64,000 nucleotides of DNA, taken from contig JAGWYG010000009.1 of assembly GCA_018969485.1 (NCBI GenBank), forward strand, positions 1 through 64,000. Reading direction: 5' to 3'. The notes beneath the pieces were generated by a model. It searched no databases, had not been told where the DNA came from, and saw only the letters and a list, made by a program, of their open reading frames with translations. Each line of letters begins with the position of its first letter. The first letter of the stretch is position 1. The stretch is from Chloroflexota bacterium. Its GTDB lineage: Bacteria; Chloroflexota; Chloroflexia; Chloroflexales; Roseiflexaceae. The translations under genes and the position numbers were made by a program. Positions 1-7,811 of this stretch are shown here, piece by piece.

Positions 1-32
1 TTCGGGCTTCATCTCGGTTGCCCCTGTCGTTG

Positions 33-65
33 TGGCGCTGGCACGGTGCTGCGGTGCCAGCGCCA
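33..65. terminator. Strong hairpin, likely terminator of a gene left of the window
   Basis: A perfect 12-bp inverted repeat (33-44 pairs with 54-65) closes a 9-base loop. No T-run follows, as is usual at this GC content. It lies upstream of the first promoter and no gene in the window reads into it, so it most likely ends a transcript from outside. Its loop and 3' arm share the run TGCTGCGGTGCC with the hairpin at 12642-12670. Confidence 0.5.
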
Positions 66-165
66 GGCTGGTGGATCGCCGGACACCGGACACGCCGACG
101 CCCATCCCGCTCATTCTACTACAGCGCCGCGCGCCGCGCCGCCCCCACCGTCGCCTGCTTCCCGC

Positions 166-193
166 TTGACATGCCCCGCCACCACGCTATAAT
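166..193 (+). promoter_or_regulatory. Sigma-70-type promoter of the 11-gene catabolic operon
   Basis: TTGACA at 166-171 and TATAAT at 188-193 both match the housekeeping consensus exactly, with a 16-base spacer. The first gene starts about 60 bases downstream of the predicted start site. Such a perfect promoter usually implies that a repressor controls it, which agrees with the palindrome just downstream. Confidence 0.8.
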
Positions 194-201
194 GGGGTCA
201 T

Positions 202-212
202 TGGTCAGACCA
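202..212. promoter_or_regulatory. Probable GntR/FadR-family operator
   Basis: TGGTCAGACCA is a perfect palindrome around a central base. It fits the TGGTnnnACCA pattern known for FadR-subfamily GntR regulators. It begins 9 bases after the -10 box, so bound protein would cover the start site and repress. No GntR gene is in the window; it may lie to the left. Identity is inferred from the motif and position only. Confidence 0.6.
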
Positions 213-262
213 GCATGACAATTGGCCTGAGTATACCACAGCAGTGAAGAGAGGTCAACCCG

Positions 263-1051
263 ATGCGACGCAGCAACGTCGTTGCGAAGCTCCGCGGGGG
301 AGCATTCGCGCGATTCTCGGCGATGGGGCACTTCCTGCCCTTCTTCATCCGGCACAGTGCCGCCAGCGGCTACGACGGCATCTGGCTGGATCTCGAGCAC
401 CGCACGATGACCGACCGCGAAGTGCAGGCGATTCTGGCCTACTGCCAGCTCGCCGACATCGACTGCATGGTCAGGCCGCCGACGCGCGAGCACACGCGGC
501 TGTACCGGTACCTGGAGGAGGGGGCCAGCGGCCTGATGATGCCACTGGTCGACAGCGCCGAGGAGGCGCGGCGCATCGTCGCGGCGATGAAATACCCCCC
601 GGCCGGCAACCGCGGCCTCGACGGCGCGGGGATCGACGCGGGCTACGGGCTCGACTCATGGCAGGCGGGGAGCAGCTACATCGCCGACGCCAACCGCGAG
701 ACCTTCCTGCTGGTCCAGATCGAGACGCCGCGCGCCGTCGCCGCAGCCGACGAGATCGCGGCGGTGGCGGGGGTCGATGTGCTGTTCATCGGCCCGGGGG
801 ACCTGCGGCTGCGCTTCGAGGCGGCCGGCACCGATCCGGACGCCGGCATGGCGGCGGCGGTGGAGGTGGTCGCGGCGGCGGCGCGGCGCCACGGCAAGGC
901 CTGGGGGATCACCGCCGGCTCGCTCGAGGTGATGCGGCACTACCGGGGGCTGGGCGCGCAGATCATCCCGTGGGGCGGAGATTTCGCGCTGGCGGCGATG
1001 TTGCAGCAGCGCGGCGCCGAGCTGGCGCAGCTCGACGCCGAGGGGGCCTGA
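263..1051 (+). CDS. HpcH/HpaI-family aldolase
   Basis: 262 aa, normal family length. Class II retro-aldolases of this family cleave 2-keto-3-deoxy sugar acids or similar hydroxy-keto acids to pyruvate (or a related keto acid) and an aldehyde, using a divalent metal in the cytoplasm. Visible family motifs are WLDLEH (41-46), GASGLMMP (88-94 region), QIETP (152-156) and FIGPGDL (175-181); Glu154 and Asp180 are the expected metal ligands. It is the first gene of the operon, 50 bases after the FadR-like palindrome, and a GAGAGG sequence precedes the ATG. The next gene starts one base after its stop. In this setting it probably performs the carbon-carbon cleavage of the pathway. Substrate is unknown; citramalyl- or macrophomate-type activity is possible within the same fold. 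Confidence 0.85.
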   Translation: MRRSNVVAKLRGGAFARFSAMGHFLPFFIRHSAASGYDGIWLDLEHRTMTDREVQAILAYCQLADIDCMVRPPTREHTRLYRYLEEGASGLMMPLVDSAEEARRIVAAMKYPPAGNRGLDGAGIDAGYGLDSWQAGSSYIADANRETFLLVQIETPRAVAAADEIAAVAGVDVLFIGPGDLRLRFEAAGTDPDAGMAAAVEVVAAAARRHGKAWGITAGSLEVMRHYRGLGAQIIPWGGDFALAAMLQQRGAELAQLDAEGA

Positions 1052-1052
1052 G

Positions 1053-1835
1053 ATGGCGCGGCTGGCGGGGCGGGTCGCGGTGATCACCGGGGCCTCGCGT
1101 GGCATCGGCCGTGGCATCGCGCTGTGCTTCGCCGAAGAGGGCGCCGACGTCGTGGTGGGCTATCGCACGCACCCTGACGAAGCCGCCGAGGTGGTGGCAG
1201 AAGTCACGGCGCTGGGGCGGCGCGCGATCGCGCAGCGCGTCGACGTGGCGGTGCGCGCCGAGGTCGGCGCGCTGATCGACGCGGCGCTGGCGGCGTTCGG
1301 CCGGATCGACATCGCGGTGGCCAACGCCGCCGCCACGAAGCGTCTGCCGGTCGTGGCGCTGGAGTGGCCCGACGTCGAGCGCACGCTCGCCGTCAGCCAG
1401 CACGGCGTGTTCCACACGGTGCAACTCGCGGCGCAGCACATGGTCGGCCGGGGGGCAGGCGGCAAGATCCTGATCATCAGCTCGATCCATGCCGAGCTGC
1501 CGGTCGCGACCAGCGCGCCCTACAACATGGCCAAGGCGGCGATCAACCATCTGGGCGCGACGCTGGCGCGCGAGCTCGCGCCGCACCACATCAACGTCAA
1601 CGTGATCAACCCCGGCTGGATCGACACGCCGGGCGAACGCGCGTTCGCCAGCGAGGCCGAGATCCAGGCGGGCGCGCGCGCCCTGCCGTGGCGCCGGCTC
1701 GGCACGGCGCGCGACATCGGCCGGGCGGCGGTGTTTCTCGCCAGCGACGACGCCGACTACATCACCGGGTCGGTGCTGCGCGTCGATGGCGGCCTGATGG
1801 TCACGCTCGGGCTCAGCACGCCCGACCGGGGATGA
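1053..1835 (+). CDS. Short-chain dehydrogenase/reductase
   Basis: 260 aa, a classical SDR. The nucleotide-binding TGASRGIG motif is at 12-19, the structural NAA at 91-93, and the catalytic Ser144, Tyr157 and Lys161 are in place. The PGWIDTP segment after the core is typical of FabG-like and glucose-dehydrogenase-like members. It would oxidise or reduce a hydroxyl on the operon's substrate with NAD(P). The ATG lies one base after the aldolase stop, so the two are translationally coupled. The exact substrate cannot be read from the sequence; FabG itself is unlikely because there are no fatty-acid genes nearby. Confidence 0.85.
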   Translation: MARLAGRVAVITGASRGIGRGIALCFAEEGADVVVGYRTHPDEAAEVVAEVTALGRRAIAQRVDVAVRAEVGALIDAALAAFGRIDIAVANAAATKRLPVVALEWPDVERTLAVSQHGVFHTVQLAAQHMVGRGAGGKILIISSIHAELPVATSAPYNMAKAAINHLGATLARELAPHHINVNVINPGWIDTPGERAFASEAEIQAGARALPWRRLGTARDIGRAAVFLASDDADYITGSVLRVDGGLMVTLGLSTPDRG

Positions 1836-1848
1836 CGGGAGGAGCGCG

Positions 1849-3057
1849 ATGCGCATCGTCGGCGTTCGCTGTCTGTTATGTCGTGCCACCAACCCTGCCG
1901 GCTACCAGGCCGGCGCAGCGCTGGTGCGTGTCACCACCGACGCCGGGGTCGTCGGCTACGGCGAGAGCCTGATGGGGCTGTTCTGTGGCGAGGTCGCGCG
2001 GGAGCTGGTGGCATATTACGAGCCGCTGCTGATCGGCGAGGATGCCGGCCGCATCGAGCCATTGCGGCAGCGCATGTTCGACTCGAGCGTGTGGTGGGGG
2101 CGTGGCGGCGCGGCGCCCAGCGTGATCGGCGCCATCGAGACCGCGCTGTGGGACATCGCCGGCAAGGTCGCCGGGGTGCCGGTGTACCGCCTGCTGAGCG
2201 CCACGCCGCGCGAGTCGATCCCGGTATATGCCAGCCTCGGCGCGGCGCCCGGGAACCCGGCCGAGCTCGTGGCGCTGGTGCAGGCGCTGCAGGCCGGGGG
2301 CTTCCGCGGCCTCAAGCTCGGCCTGCAGTTCGGCGCGATGGGCGACACGCAGTTCTTCGAGCCGCGCGGCGCCGAGCTGCTGACGCTGCTCGACGCGACC
2401 CTGGGCACCATCCGGCAGCACGTCGGCGACGCGTTCGTCATCGGCGTCGACGGCCACATGGGCGGCATCCCGCACCCGATCGGCCGCGACGAGGCGCTGG
2501 CCGTGGCGCGGGTGCTCGAACGGCACCGCGTCGACTTCTTCGAGGAGCCGCTCAGCTACCTGGACCCGCAGGGGTATGGCTGGCTGCGGGCGCGCACCAG
2601 CGTGCCCATCGCCGGCGGCGAGAGCCTGTCGTTGCGCGAAGGGTTCGCCGCATTCACCGCTGCCGCCGGGCTGGACCTGCTGCAGCCCGATGTCAACTTC
2701 GTCGGCGGCCTGGGGCCGGCGCTGGCGGTCGCCGCGCTGGCCCAGGAGCACGGCCTCGCGCTGATGCCGCACGCCTGGTGCGGTGGCCCCGGCTTCATGG
2801 CGAACGTCCACTTCGCATTGGCCGCGCCCGGCGTGGTCCGCCTCGAGATGGCCCAGACCCTGACCGACCTGCAGGCGGCGACGCTGGCGCAGCCGCCGGT
2901 GATGCGCGACGGGCTGCTGCATGCGCCCACCGCGCCGGGCCTCGGCTTCGAGCTGAGCGATGCCGTCGCGGCGCGGTTTCCGTTTCCCGCCGGGCTGGCC
3001 GAGCGGGCCTCCGGCGTGATGTGGCTGCCGCCCCGCCAGGAGGTGCGCGATGCCTGA
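1849..3057 (+). CDS. Mandelate racemase/muconate lactonizing (enolase superfamily) protein
   Basis: 402 aa. The N-terminal capping domain is followed by a TIM barrel. Metal ligands can be placed at Asp201 (VDGH), Glu232/233 (FFEEPL) and Glu258 (GGESL); Lys156 and His308 (LMPH) are candidate acid/base residues. The family abstracts a proton alpha to a carboxylate; most sugar-operon members are acid-sugar dehydratases giving 2-keto-3-deoxy acids, which are substrates for HpaI-type aldolases such as the first gene here. A GGAGGAG site precedes the ATG, and the end overlaps the next gene by 8 bases. Dehydratase is the better guess than racemase, based on context; substrate unknown. Confidence 0.85.
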   Translation: MRIVGVRCLLCRATNPAGYQAGAALVRVTTDAGVVGYGESLMGLFCGEVARELVAYYEPLLIGEDAGRIEPLRQRMFDSSVWWGRGGAAPSVIGAIETALWDIAGKVAGVPVYRLLSATPRESIPVYASLGAAPGNPAELVALVQALQAGGFRGLKLGLQFGAMGDTQFFEPRGAELLTLLDATLGTIRQHVGDAFVIGVDGHMGGIPHPIGRDEALAVARVLERHRVDFFEEPLSYLDPQGYGWLRARTSVPIAGGESLSLREGFAAFTAAAGLDLLQPDVNFVGGLGPALAVAALAQEHGLALMPHAWCGGPGFMANVHFALAAPGVVRLEMAQTLTDLQAATLAQPPVMRDGLLHAPTAPGLGFELSDAVAARFPFPAGLAERASGVMWLPPRQEVRDA

Positions 3058-4444
3058 CACCTGGGGGCTGGCGTTCGACGCCGATCTGCCGCTGGACGAT
3101 AAGGCCGCCCGGCTGCAGACGTTCCTCGGCGAGCGCTACATCCACCCGAGCGGGCTGATGTACTGCCACTGGCACTGGGGCGACGACGGCCTGCGGCCGT
3201 TCACCGCGGCCGACTACGCCGGCCAGTCGGTGGTGCGCATGCGCTCCGGCTTCAGCCCGGTCGGGCACTCCAGCGCCGAAAACTCGCCGTGGGTCGCCGG
3301 GCTGTTCCTCTGGTCGCAATCCCTGCGCTATCGCGTCACCGGCGACGGCGAGGCGCTCGCGTATGCGGCGCGGGCGTTCCGCTCGCTCGATCTGACGTTC
3401 GCGCTGACCGAGGCGCAGGGCGCGCGCGGGTTTCTCAGCAAGCCGTACGACTGGGCTGCCAGCGTCGAGACCAGCCCGGACCAATATGTGGCGGCGATGC
3501 TGGGGATGTGGGCCTATCGGCCGCTGGCGCCGGCGGCGGCGCGCGCGCGGATCGATGCGCTGCTGCCGGCGATGGCCGATTTCTGGCGCGAGCGCGATTA
3601 CACCGTCACCTACTTCGAACGCCGCTTCCGCATCATGGATGATGCCTACCATGCGCTGACGATGGCCTGCCTGCATGCGCTCGCGGCGGCGGTGACCGGC
3701 GCCGGGCATTATCGCGACGAGGCGCAGCGCCTGATCGGGCTGGCGGGCGCGTGCGCGACGCGCATCGACGTCGAGCGCGCCCGCATGCTCGCCGAGCTGG
3801 CCGGCACCGCGGCGGCCGTCGACGATATCGCGACGAAGCAGAGCAACCGCGCGCTGGGCGATGCCGTCTACGATCCGGCGCGCGCGCCCTATGTGGTGCG
3901 CAACACCGAGAACCGCGCCGCGATGTGGATGATGGTCGCCGCACTCGACGAGCTGGCCGATCATCAACTGGTCGCGCCGGGCCTGCTGCAGCAGGCGATC
4001 GCCCGCTTCTACGACCACTGCCGCCTCGGCCTGCGGCCCGACTGGCTGTCGCACTACGTCATCCAGATCGATCTCGAGCGCGGCACCTGGTATCCGCTGG
4101 AGCGGCCGATCACGCCCGAGCGGCGCGCCTGGGCCGAACAGACCGGCCTGTCGCTGTTCGTCGCCTACGACTCCCAGGTGTGCTGGGGCGATGCGGCGGC
4201 GCGCATCGCCGATATCGCGCTGATCGGCGCGATCCGGGCACCGGCGCTGTGTGCCGGCGCGCAGCACACCGCCCACACGCTGCTGGCGCGGCTCGACCAG
4301 CAGCGCCTGCGCTGGATGATCGACCCCGACGGCCGGCAGGTGCTGCCCGAGCTGCGCTACATGACCGCATCGCTCAGCTCCGATGTGCCGGCGTTCACCG
4401 TCCTGACCTACTGGCGGGCGCGGCTCGCCGGAATCGCGCTCTGA
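3050..4444 (+). CDS. Uncharacterised protein, probably alpha/alpha-toroid carbohydrate enzyme
   Basis: 464 aa, no signal peptide or membrane segment. I cannot assign a family. The composition (many helices, repeated aromatic and acidic residues such as HWHWGDDG near residue 40 and a PYDWAASVETSP stretch near 125) resembles the (alpha/alpha)n barrel proteins that act on uronic acids, unsaturated sugars or N-acyl sugars. An AGGAGGT site within the end of the preceding gene precedes the ATG, so it is coupled to the enolase-superfamily enzyme. Inference: a cytoplasmic lyase, epimerase or hydrolase acting on the operon's substrate. Confidence 0.6.
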   Translation: MPDTWGLAFDADLPLDDKAARLQTFLGERYIHPSGLMYCHWHWGDDGLRPFTAADYAGQSVVRMRSGFSPVGHSSAENSPWVAGLFLWSQSLRYRVTGDGEALAYAARAFRSLDLTFALTEAQGARGFLSKPYDWAASVETSPDQYVAAMLGMWAYRPLAPAAARARIDALLPAMADFWRERDYTVTYFERRFRIMDDAYHALTMACLHALAAAVTGAGHYRDEAQRLIGLAGACATRIDVERARMLAELAGTAAAVDDIATKQSNRALGDAVYDPARAPYVVRNTENRAAMWMMVAALDELADHQLVAPGLLQQAIARFYDHCRLGLRPDWLSHYVIQIDLERGTWYPLERPITPERRAWAEQTGLSLFVAYDSQVCWGDAAARIADIALIGAIRAPALCAGAQHTAHTLLARLDQQRLRWMIDPDGRQVLPELRYMTASLSSDVPAFTVLTYWRARLAGIAL

Positions 4445-4466
4445 GTGTCGCCTGAGGAGACCAGGG

Positions 4467-5456
4467 ATGCAGGTGCTGATCTCGGCCGGGAAACCGGAAC
4501 AATGGACTGATCTGCCCGATGGGATCACGGTGCGCTTCTGCGGCCTGAGCGCCGCCGAGGTCGATGCCGCCATCACGCCCGACACCGCCGCGCTGGTGAC
4601 GGATGCGCTGCCCAGCGACCCGACGCGCTGCGGCGGGCTGCAGTGGATCCAGTTGCTCTCGGCCGGCGCCAACCAGTTGCTGGGGCATCCGCTCGCCGAG
4701 GCGCCGGTGCGCGTCGCCAATGCCGCCGGCATCGGCGCCATCCACATGGCCGAGCACATCCTCGGCCGGCTGCTGTATCACCAGAAGGCCTTCGGCCAGT
4801 GCGACGCGCTGCAGCGCGCCCGCCAGTGGCCCGACCGCGTCGCGCTGGCGCGGCCCGGGCTGCGCGGCCAGTGCGCGGTGATCGTCGGCTATGGCGGCGT
4901 CGGCCGCGAGACCGCCCGGCTGCTGCGGGCCTGTGGCGTGCGCGTCATCGCCGTGACCAGCGATGGCGTCCGTCGGCCCTACCACGGCTTTGTGCCGGCC
5001 GCCGGCACCGGCGATCCCGATGGCACGCTGCCCGAGCAGGTGGTCGCCAGCACCGCGCTGGCCGACGCCGCCGCCGCCGCCGATGTGCTGGTGATCGCCG
5101 TGCCGCTCACGCCGACGACGCGCCGCATGGTCGATGCCGCGGTGCTCGCCGCGCTGCGCCCCCACGCCATCCTGATCAACGTCGGCCGCGGCGCGGTGCT
5201 CGACACCGCCGCGCTGCTCGCGGCGCTGGACGCCGGCCGGCTGGCGCATGCGTACCTCGATGTGTTCGAACAGGAGCCGCTGCCGGCGGAATCGCCACTG
5301 TGGCAGCACCCCCGCCTCGGGCTCACACCGCACATGGCCGGCGTGCTGCCCGATGAATCGCTGTACCGCGAGCTGTTCATCCAGAACCTCGCCCGCGTTC
5401 GCGCCGGCATGCCGCTGCTCAACCAGATCGACCCGCGGGCGTTTCGCGCGCGCTGA
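4467..5456 (+). CDS. D-isomer-specific 2-hydroxyacid dehydrogenase
   Basis: 329 aa. The protein has the split catalytic domain and a central Rossmann domain with GYGGVGRETARLL. Later landmarks are the NVGRGA segment with the substrate-binding Arg, a Glu in the FEQEPL region and the catalytic His in TPHMAG. It should interconvert a 2-hydroxy acid and a 2-keto acid with NAD(P)H. The N-terminal half is shorter in conserved motifs than phosphoglycerate dehydrogenase, so SerA is unlikely; glyoxylate/hydroxypyruvate reductase-like enzymes are closer. It is 22 bases after the previous gene with a good GAGGAG site. Confidence 0.85.
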   Translation: MQVLISAGKPEQWTDLPDGITVRFCGLSAAEVDAAITPDTAALVTDALPSDPTRCGGLQWIQLLSAGANQLLGHPLAEAPVRVANAAGIGAIHMAEHILGRLLYHQKAFGQCDALQRARQWPDRVALARPGLRGQCAVIVGYGGVGRETARLLRACGVRVIAVTSDGVRRPYHGFVPAAGTGDPDGTLPEQVVASTALADAAAAADVLVIAVPLTPTTRRMVDAAVLAALRPHAILINVGRGAVLDTAALLAALDAGRLAHAYLDVFEQEPLPAESPLWQHPRLGLTPHMAGVLPDESLYRELFIQNLARVRAGMPLLNQIDPRAFRAR

Positions 5457-5479
5457 CGCCAGCCATCGGAGGCATTCGC

Positions 5480-6598
5480 ATGCAACTGCTCGATCATGGC
5501 GTGATCTACGACGCCGCCGCCGCCCCGCTCCACGAACGTTTCGCCAGCTTCAGTCAGCTTGAGCGCCGCGCCGACGGCCGGCTCGTCGCCTCGTTTCGCG
5601 TCGGCAGCAGCAAGGATTCGGCCGACGAGGACGTGCGCGCGATGCTGGGAGATGCGTCTGGCGCCGCGTGGCACCCGATCTGCCATGGCTTCGGCGATGT
5701 CCCGCCCGGCCGCGGCCGCATGCGCGGCTTCGGCGTCACCCGCACTGCCACCGGGCTGCTCGCGGCGCTCACCTGGATCGACCGCAGCGATGCGACGCGC
5801 CCGCTGGCCGATCCGCTCACCCAGGGCCTGCTCGATTCGCAGGTGATGGTGGCCCACTCGGCCGATGGCGCCGGCTGGAGCACGCCCCGGGCGCTGGATC
5901 TCGCGCCCTACGCCGGGTGTGTCACCACCGGCGCGGCGCTGGTGCTGCACGATGGCCGCATCGCCGTGCCCTATGAGTCGTGGAAGGCCTGGGGTGATAC
6001 GCGCCGCGGCGAGCATCGCGCGGCGCTGGCGCTGCTGCATGCGGCCGATCAGCGCGTCGCCGAGATCGCCATCGTCGCCCACGACCCCACCGGCCGCGTG
6101 CTGTACTGGGATCAGCGCGTCGCCGTCGCACCCACCGATGGCCGGCTGGTGGCGATGTTCTGGAGCCATGACCGCGATGCCGGACAGGACCTGCCGATCC
6201 ACATCGCCTGGGGGACGCCCGATGGCCGCACGTGGAGCGCCCCGCGCGACACCGGCATCGTCGGCCAGATCTGCACGCCGCTGCCGCTGCCCGACGGCCG
6301 CCTGCTGGCGCTGTACGTCCATCGGCATGATCCCCCCGGCCTGCGCGCCATCCTGAGCGATGACGGCGGCCAGCACTGGGATCACGCCGGCGAGCTCGAG
6401 TTCTATCGCAAGCAGCGCGCCGAGACCGAGAGCGGCATGGGCGGCAGACGCGGGTTCGGCGACTACTGGGCCGACATGAGCATCTGGACCTTCGGCCATC
6501 CCGTGGCGCTGCTGCAGCCCGACGGCACCGTGCTGGCGGCGTACTACGCCGGCGATGCGACCCATCTCGCGGTGCACTGGGCGCGGCTCGCGCTGTAG
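5480..6598 (+). CDS. Sialidase-like beta-propeller protein (cytoplasmic)
   Basis: 372 aa. Three Asp-box-like turns are visible: HSADGAGWSTP, GTPDGRTWSAP and SDDGGQHWD. These mark a six-bladed sialidase/neuraminidase fold. The usual secretion signal is missing: the N-terminus is MQLLDHGVIYDA, hydrophilic and charged. The protein should therefore act inside the cell on a small imported sugar derivative rather than on polymeric glycan. The Asp-box fold alone does not prove sialidase chemistry; a lyase or non-catalytic propeller is possible. It sits mid-operon behind GGAGG. Confidence 0.75.
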   Translation: MQLLDHGVIYDAAAAPLHERFASFSQLERRADGRLVASFRVGSSKDSADEDVRAMLGDASGAAWHPICHGFGDVPPGRGRMRGFGVTRTATGLLAALTWIDRSDATRPLADPLTQGLLDSQVMVAHSADGAGWSTPRALDLAPYAGCVTTGAALVLHDGRIAVPYESWKAWGDTRRGEHRAALALLHAADQRVAEIAIVAHDPTGRVLYWDQRVAVAPTDGRLVAMFWSHDRDAGQDLPIHIAWGTPDGRTWSAPRDTGIVGQICTPLPLPDGRLLALYVHRHDPPGLRAILSDDGGQHWDHAGELEFYRKQRAETESGMGGRRGFGDYWADMSIWTFGHPVALLQPDGTVLAAYYAGDATHLAVHWARLAL

Positions 6599-6625
6599 CG
6601 CCACAGCCACCACAGGAGGAGTTCC

Positions 6626-7801
6626 GTGCTCAGGTTCGCCGAATTACGCGCGATGATCGCCGGGATCGACGACGTCGCCTACTTCCAGACCAGTGGCTTC
6701 TCACCCAAGCCGGCGCCCGTCCTCGACGAGGCGATACACTGGATGCGCTTCCAGGCGCGCGGTCCGGCGCTGCCCGCCATCGCCGACGCCTGCGTCGAAC
6801 TGGTCGAACAGACGCGGGCCGACGTCGCCGCGCTGATCAACGCCGCACCCGACGAGGTGATGCTCAACGAGAACGCGACCGTCGGCATCAACATCGTCGC
6901 CAATGGCATCGCCTGGCGCCCCGGCGACGTGGTGCTGCTGAGCGACCACGAACACCCGGGCAACCGCGTGGTCTGGTACGAGATCGCACGGCGTCACGAC
7001 GTCCAGCTACGGTTTCTGCCGCTCGACGGCGAGGATGACGACCAACTGCTGCGTGCGGCCGCCAGCGCGCTGAACGCGCCGGTGCGCATCGCCAGCCTGA
7101 GCCACGTCTCGCGCCGCAGCGGCCGCGTCATTCCGGCACGGCAGCTGAGCCAGCTGTGCGCGCGCGCCGGCGTGCCGCTGCTGCTCGACGGCGCCCAGGC
7201 GTTCGGCGCCATTCCCGTCGACGTCGCCGCGCTGGGCTGCGATTTCTACGTGCTGAGCGGCCACAAGTACATCCTCGGGCCGCAGGCGACCGGCGCGCTG
7301 TACGTGCGGCGCGACCGGCTCGACTGGCTGCGCCCAAGCTGGCTCGGCTCGCGCTCGCAGCAGACGATGGACCAGCACGGCGGGCTGGTGCTGCAGCCCA
7401 CTGCGCGCCGCTTCGAGTTCGGCACGCGCAACATCGGCGATATCGCCGGGTTCCGCCGTGCGCTGCAGCTGATCGAGGCCATCGGCCGGCCGGCCTGGTT
7501 CGCCGGCATCGCCGAGCGCGTCGCCGCCACCGCCGCGGCGCTCGCACCGCTGCCCGGCGTCGTCATCGAGACGCCCGGGCCGGCCGCGCAGCGTGGCGGC
7601 ATGGTGTGTCTGCGCGTCGCCGGCCTGACGGGCGGCGAGGTGTATCACACGCTGCTCGAGCGCGAGCGCATCCTGGTGTCGCCGTTCGAGCCGGGCACCG
7701 CCACCGTGCGCGTCTCGCTCCACGGCTTCATCACCGACCACGAGATCGGGCGGCTCGCCGGCGCCATCGCCGCGCTGACGCCCGCCACCGCCGCCATCTG
7801 A
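6626..7801 (+). CDS. Class V aminotransferase (PLP)
   Basis: 391 aa, starts with GTG after AGGAGGAG. PLP contacts typical of class V are visible: DHEHPGN (108-113), LLLDGAQ with Asp188, and Lys214 in SGHKY as the Schiff-base lysine. Subfamily relatives include isopenicillin-N-epimerase-like and cysteine-desulfurase-like proteins; no SufS-type active-site Cys loop is obvious. In this operon it would remove or add an amino group on a sugar-derived keto acid. Its presence beside a DAO-type flavoprotein suggests that the natural substrate carries nitrogen. Substrate unknown. Confidence 0.85.
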   Translation: MLRFAELRAMIAGIDDVAYFQTSGFSPKPAPVLDEAIHWMRFQARGPALPAIADACVELVEQTRADVAALINAAPDEVMLNENATVGINIVANGIAWRPGDVVLLSDHEHPGNRVVWYEIARRHDVQLRFLPLDGEDDDQLLRAAASALNAPVRIASLSHVSRRSGRVIPARQLSQLCARAGVPLLLDGAQAFGAIPVDVAALGCDFYVLSGHKYILGPQATGALYVRRDRLDWLRPSWLGSRSQQTMDQHGGLVLQPTARRFEFGTRNIGDIAGFRRALQLIEAIGRPAWFAGIAERVAATAAALAPLPGVVIETPGPAAQRGGMVCLRVAGLTGGEVYHTLLERERILVSPFEPGTATVRVSLHGFITDHEIGRLAGAIAALTPATAAI

Positions 7802-7811
7802 GGAGGGATCA

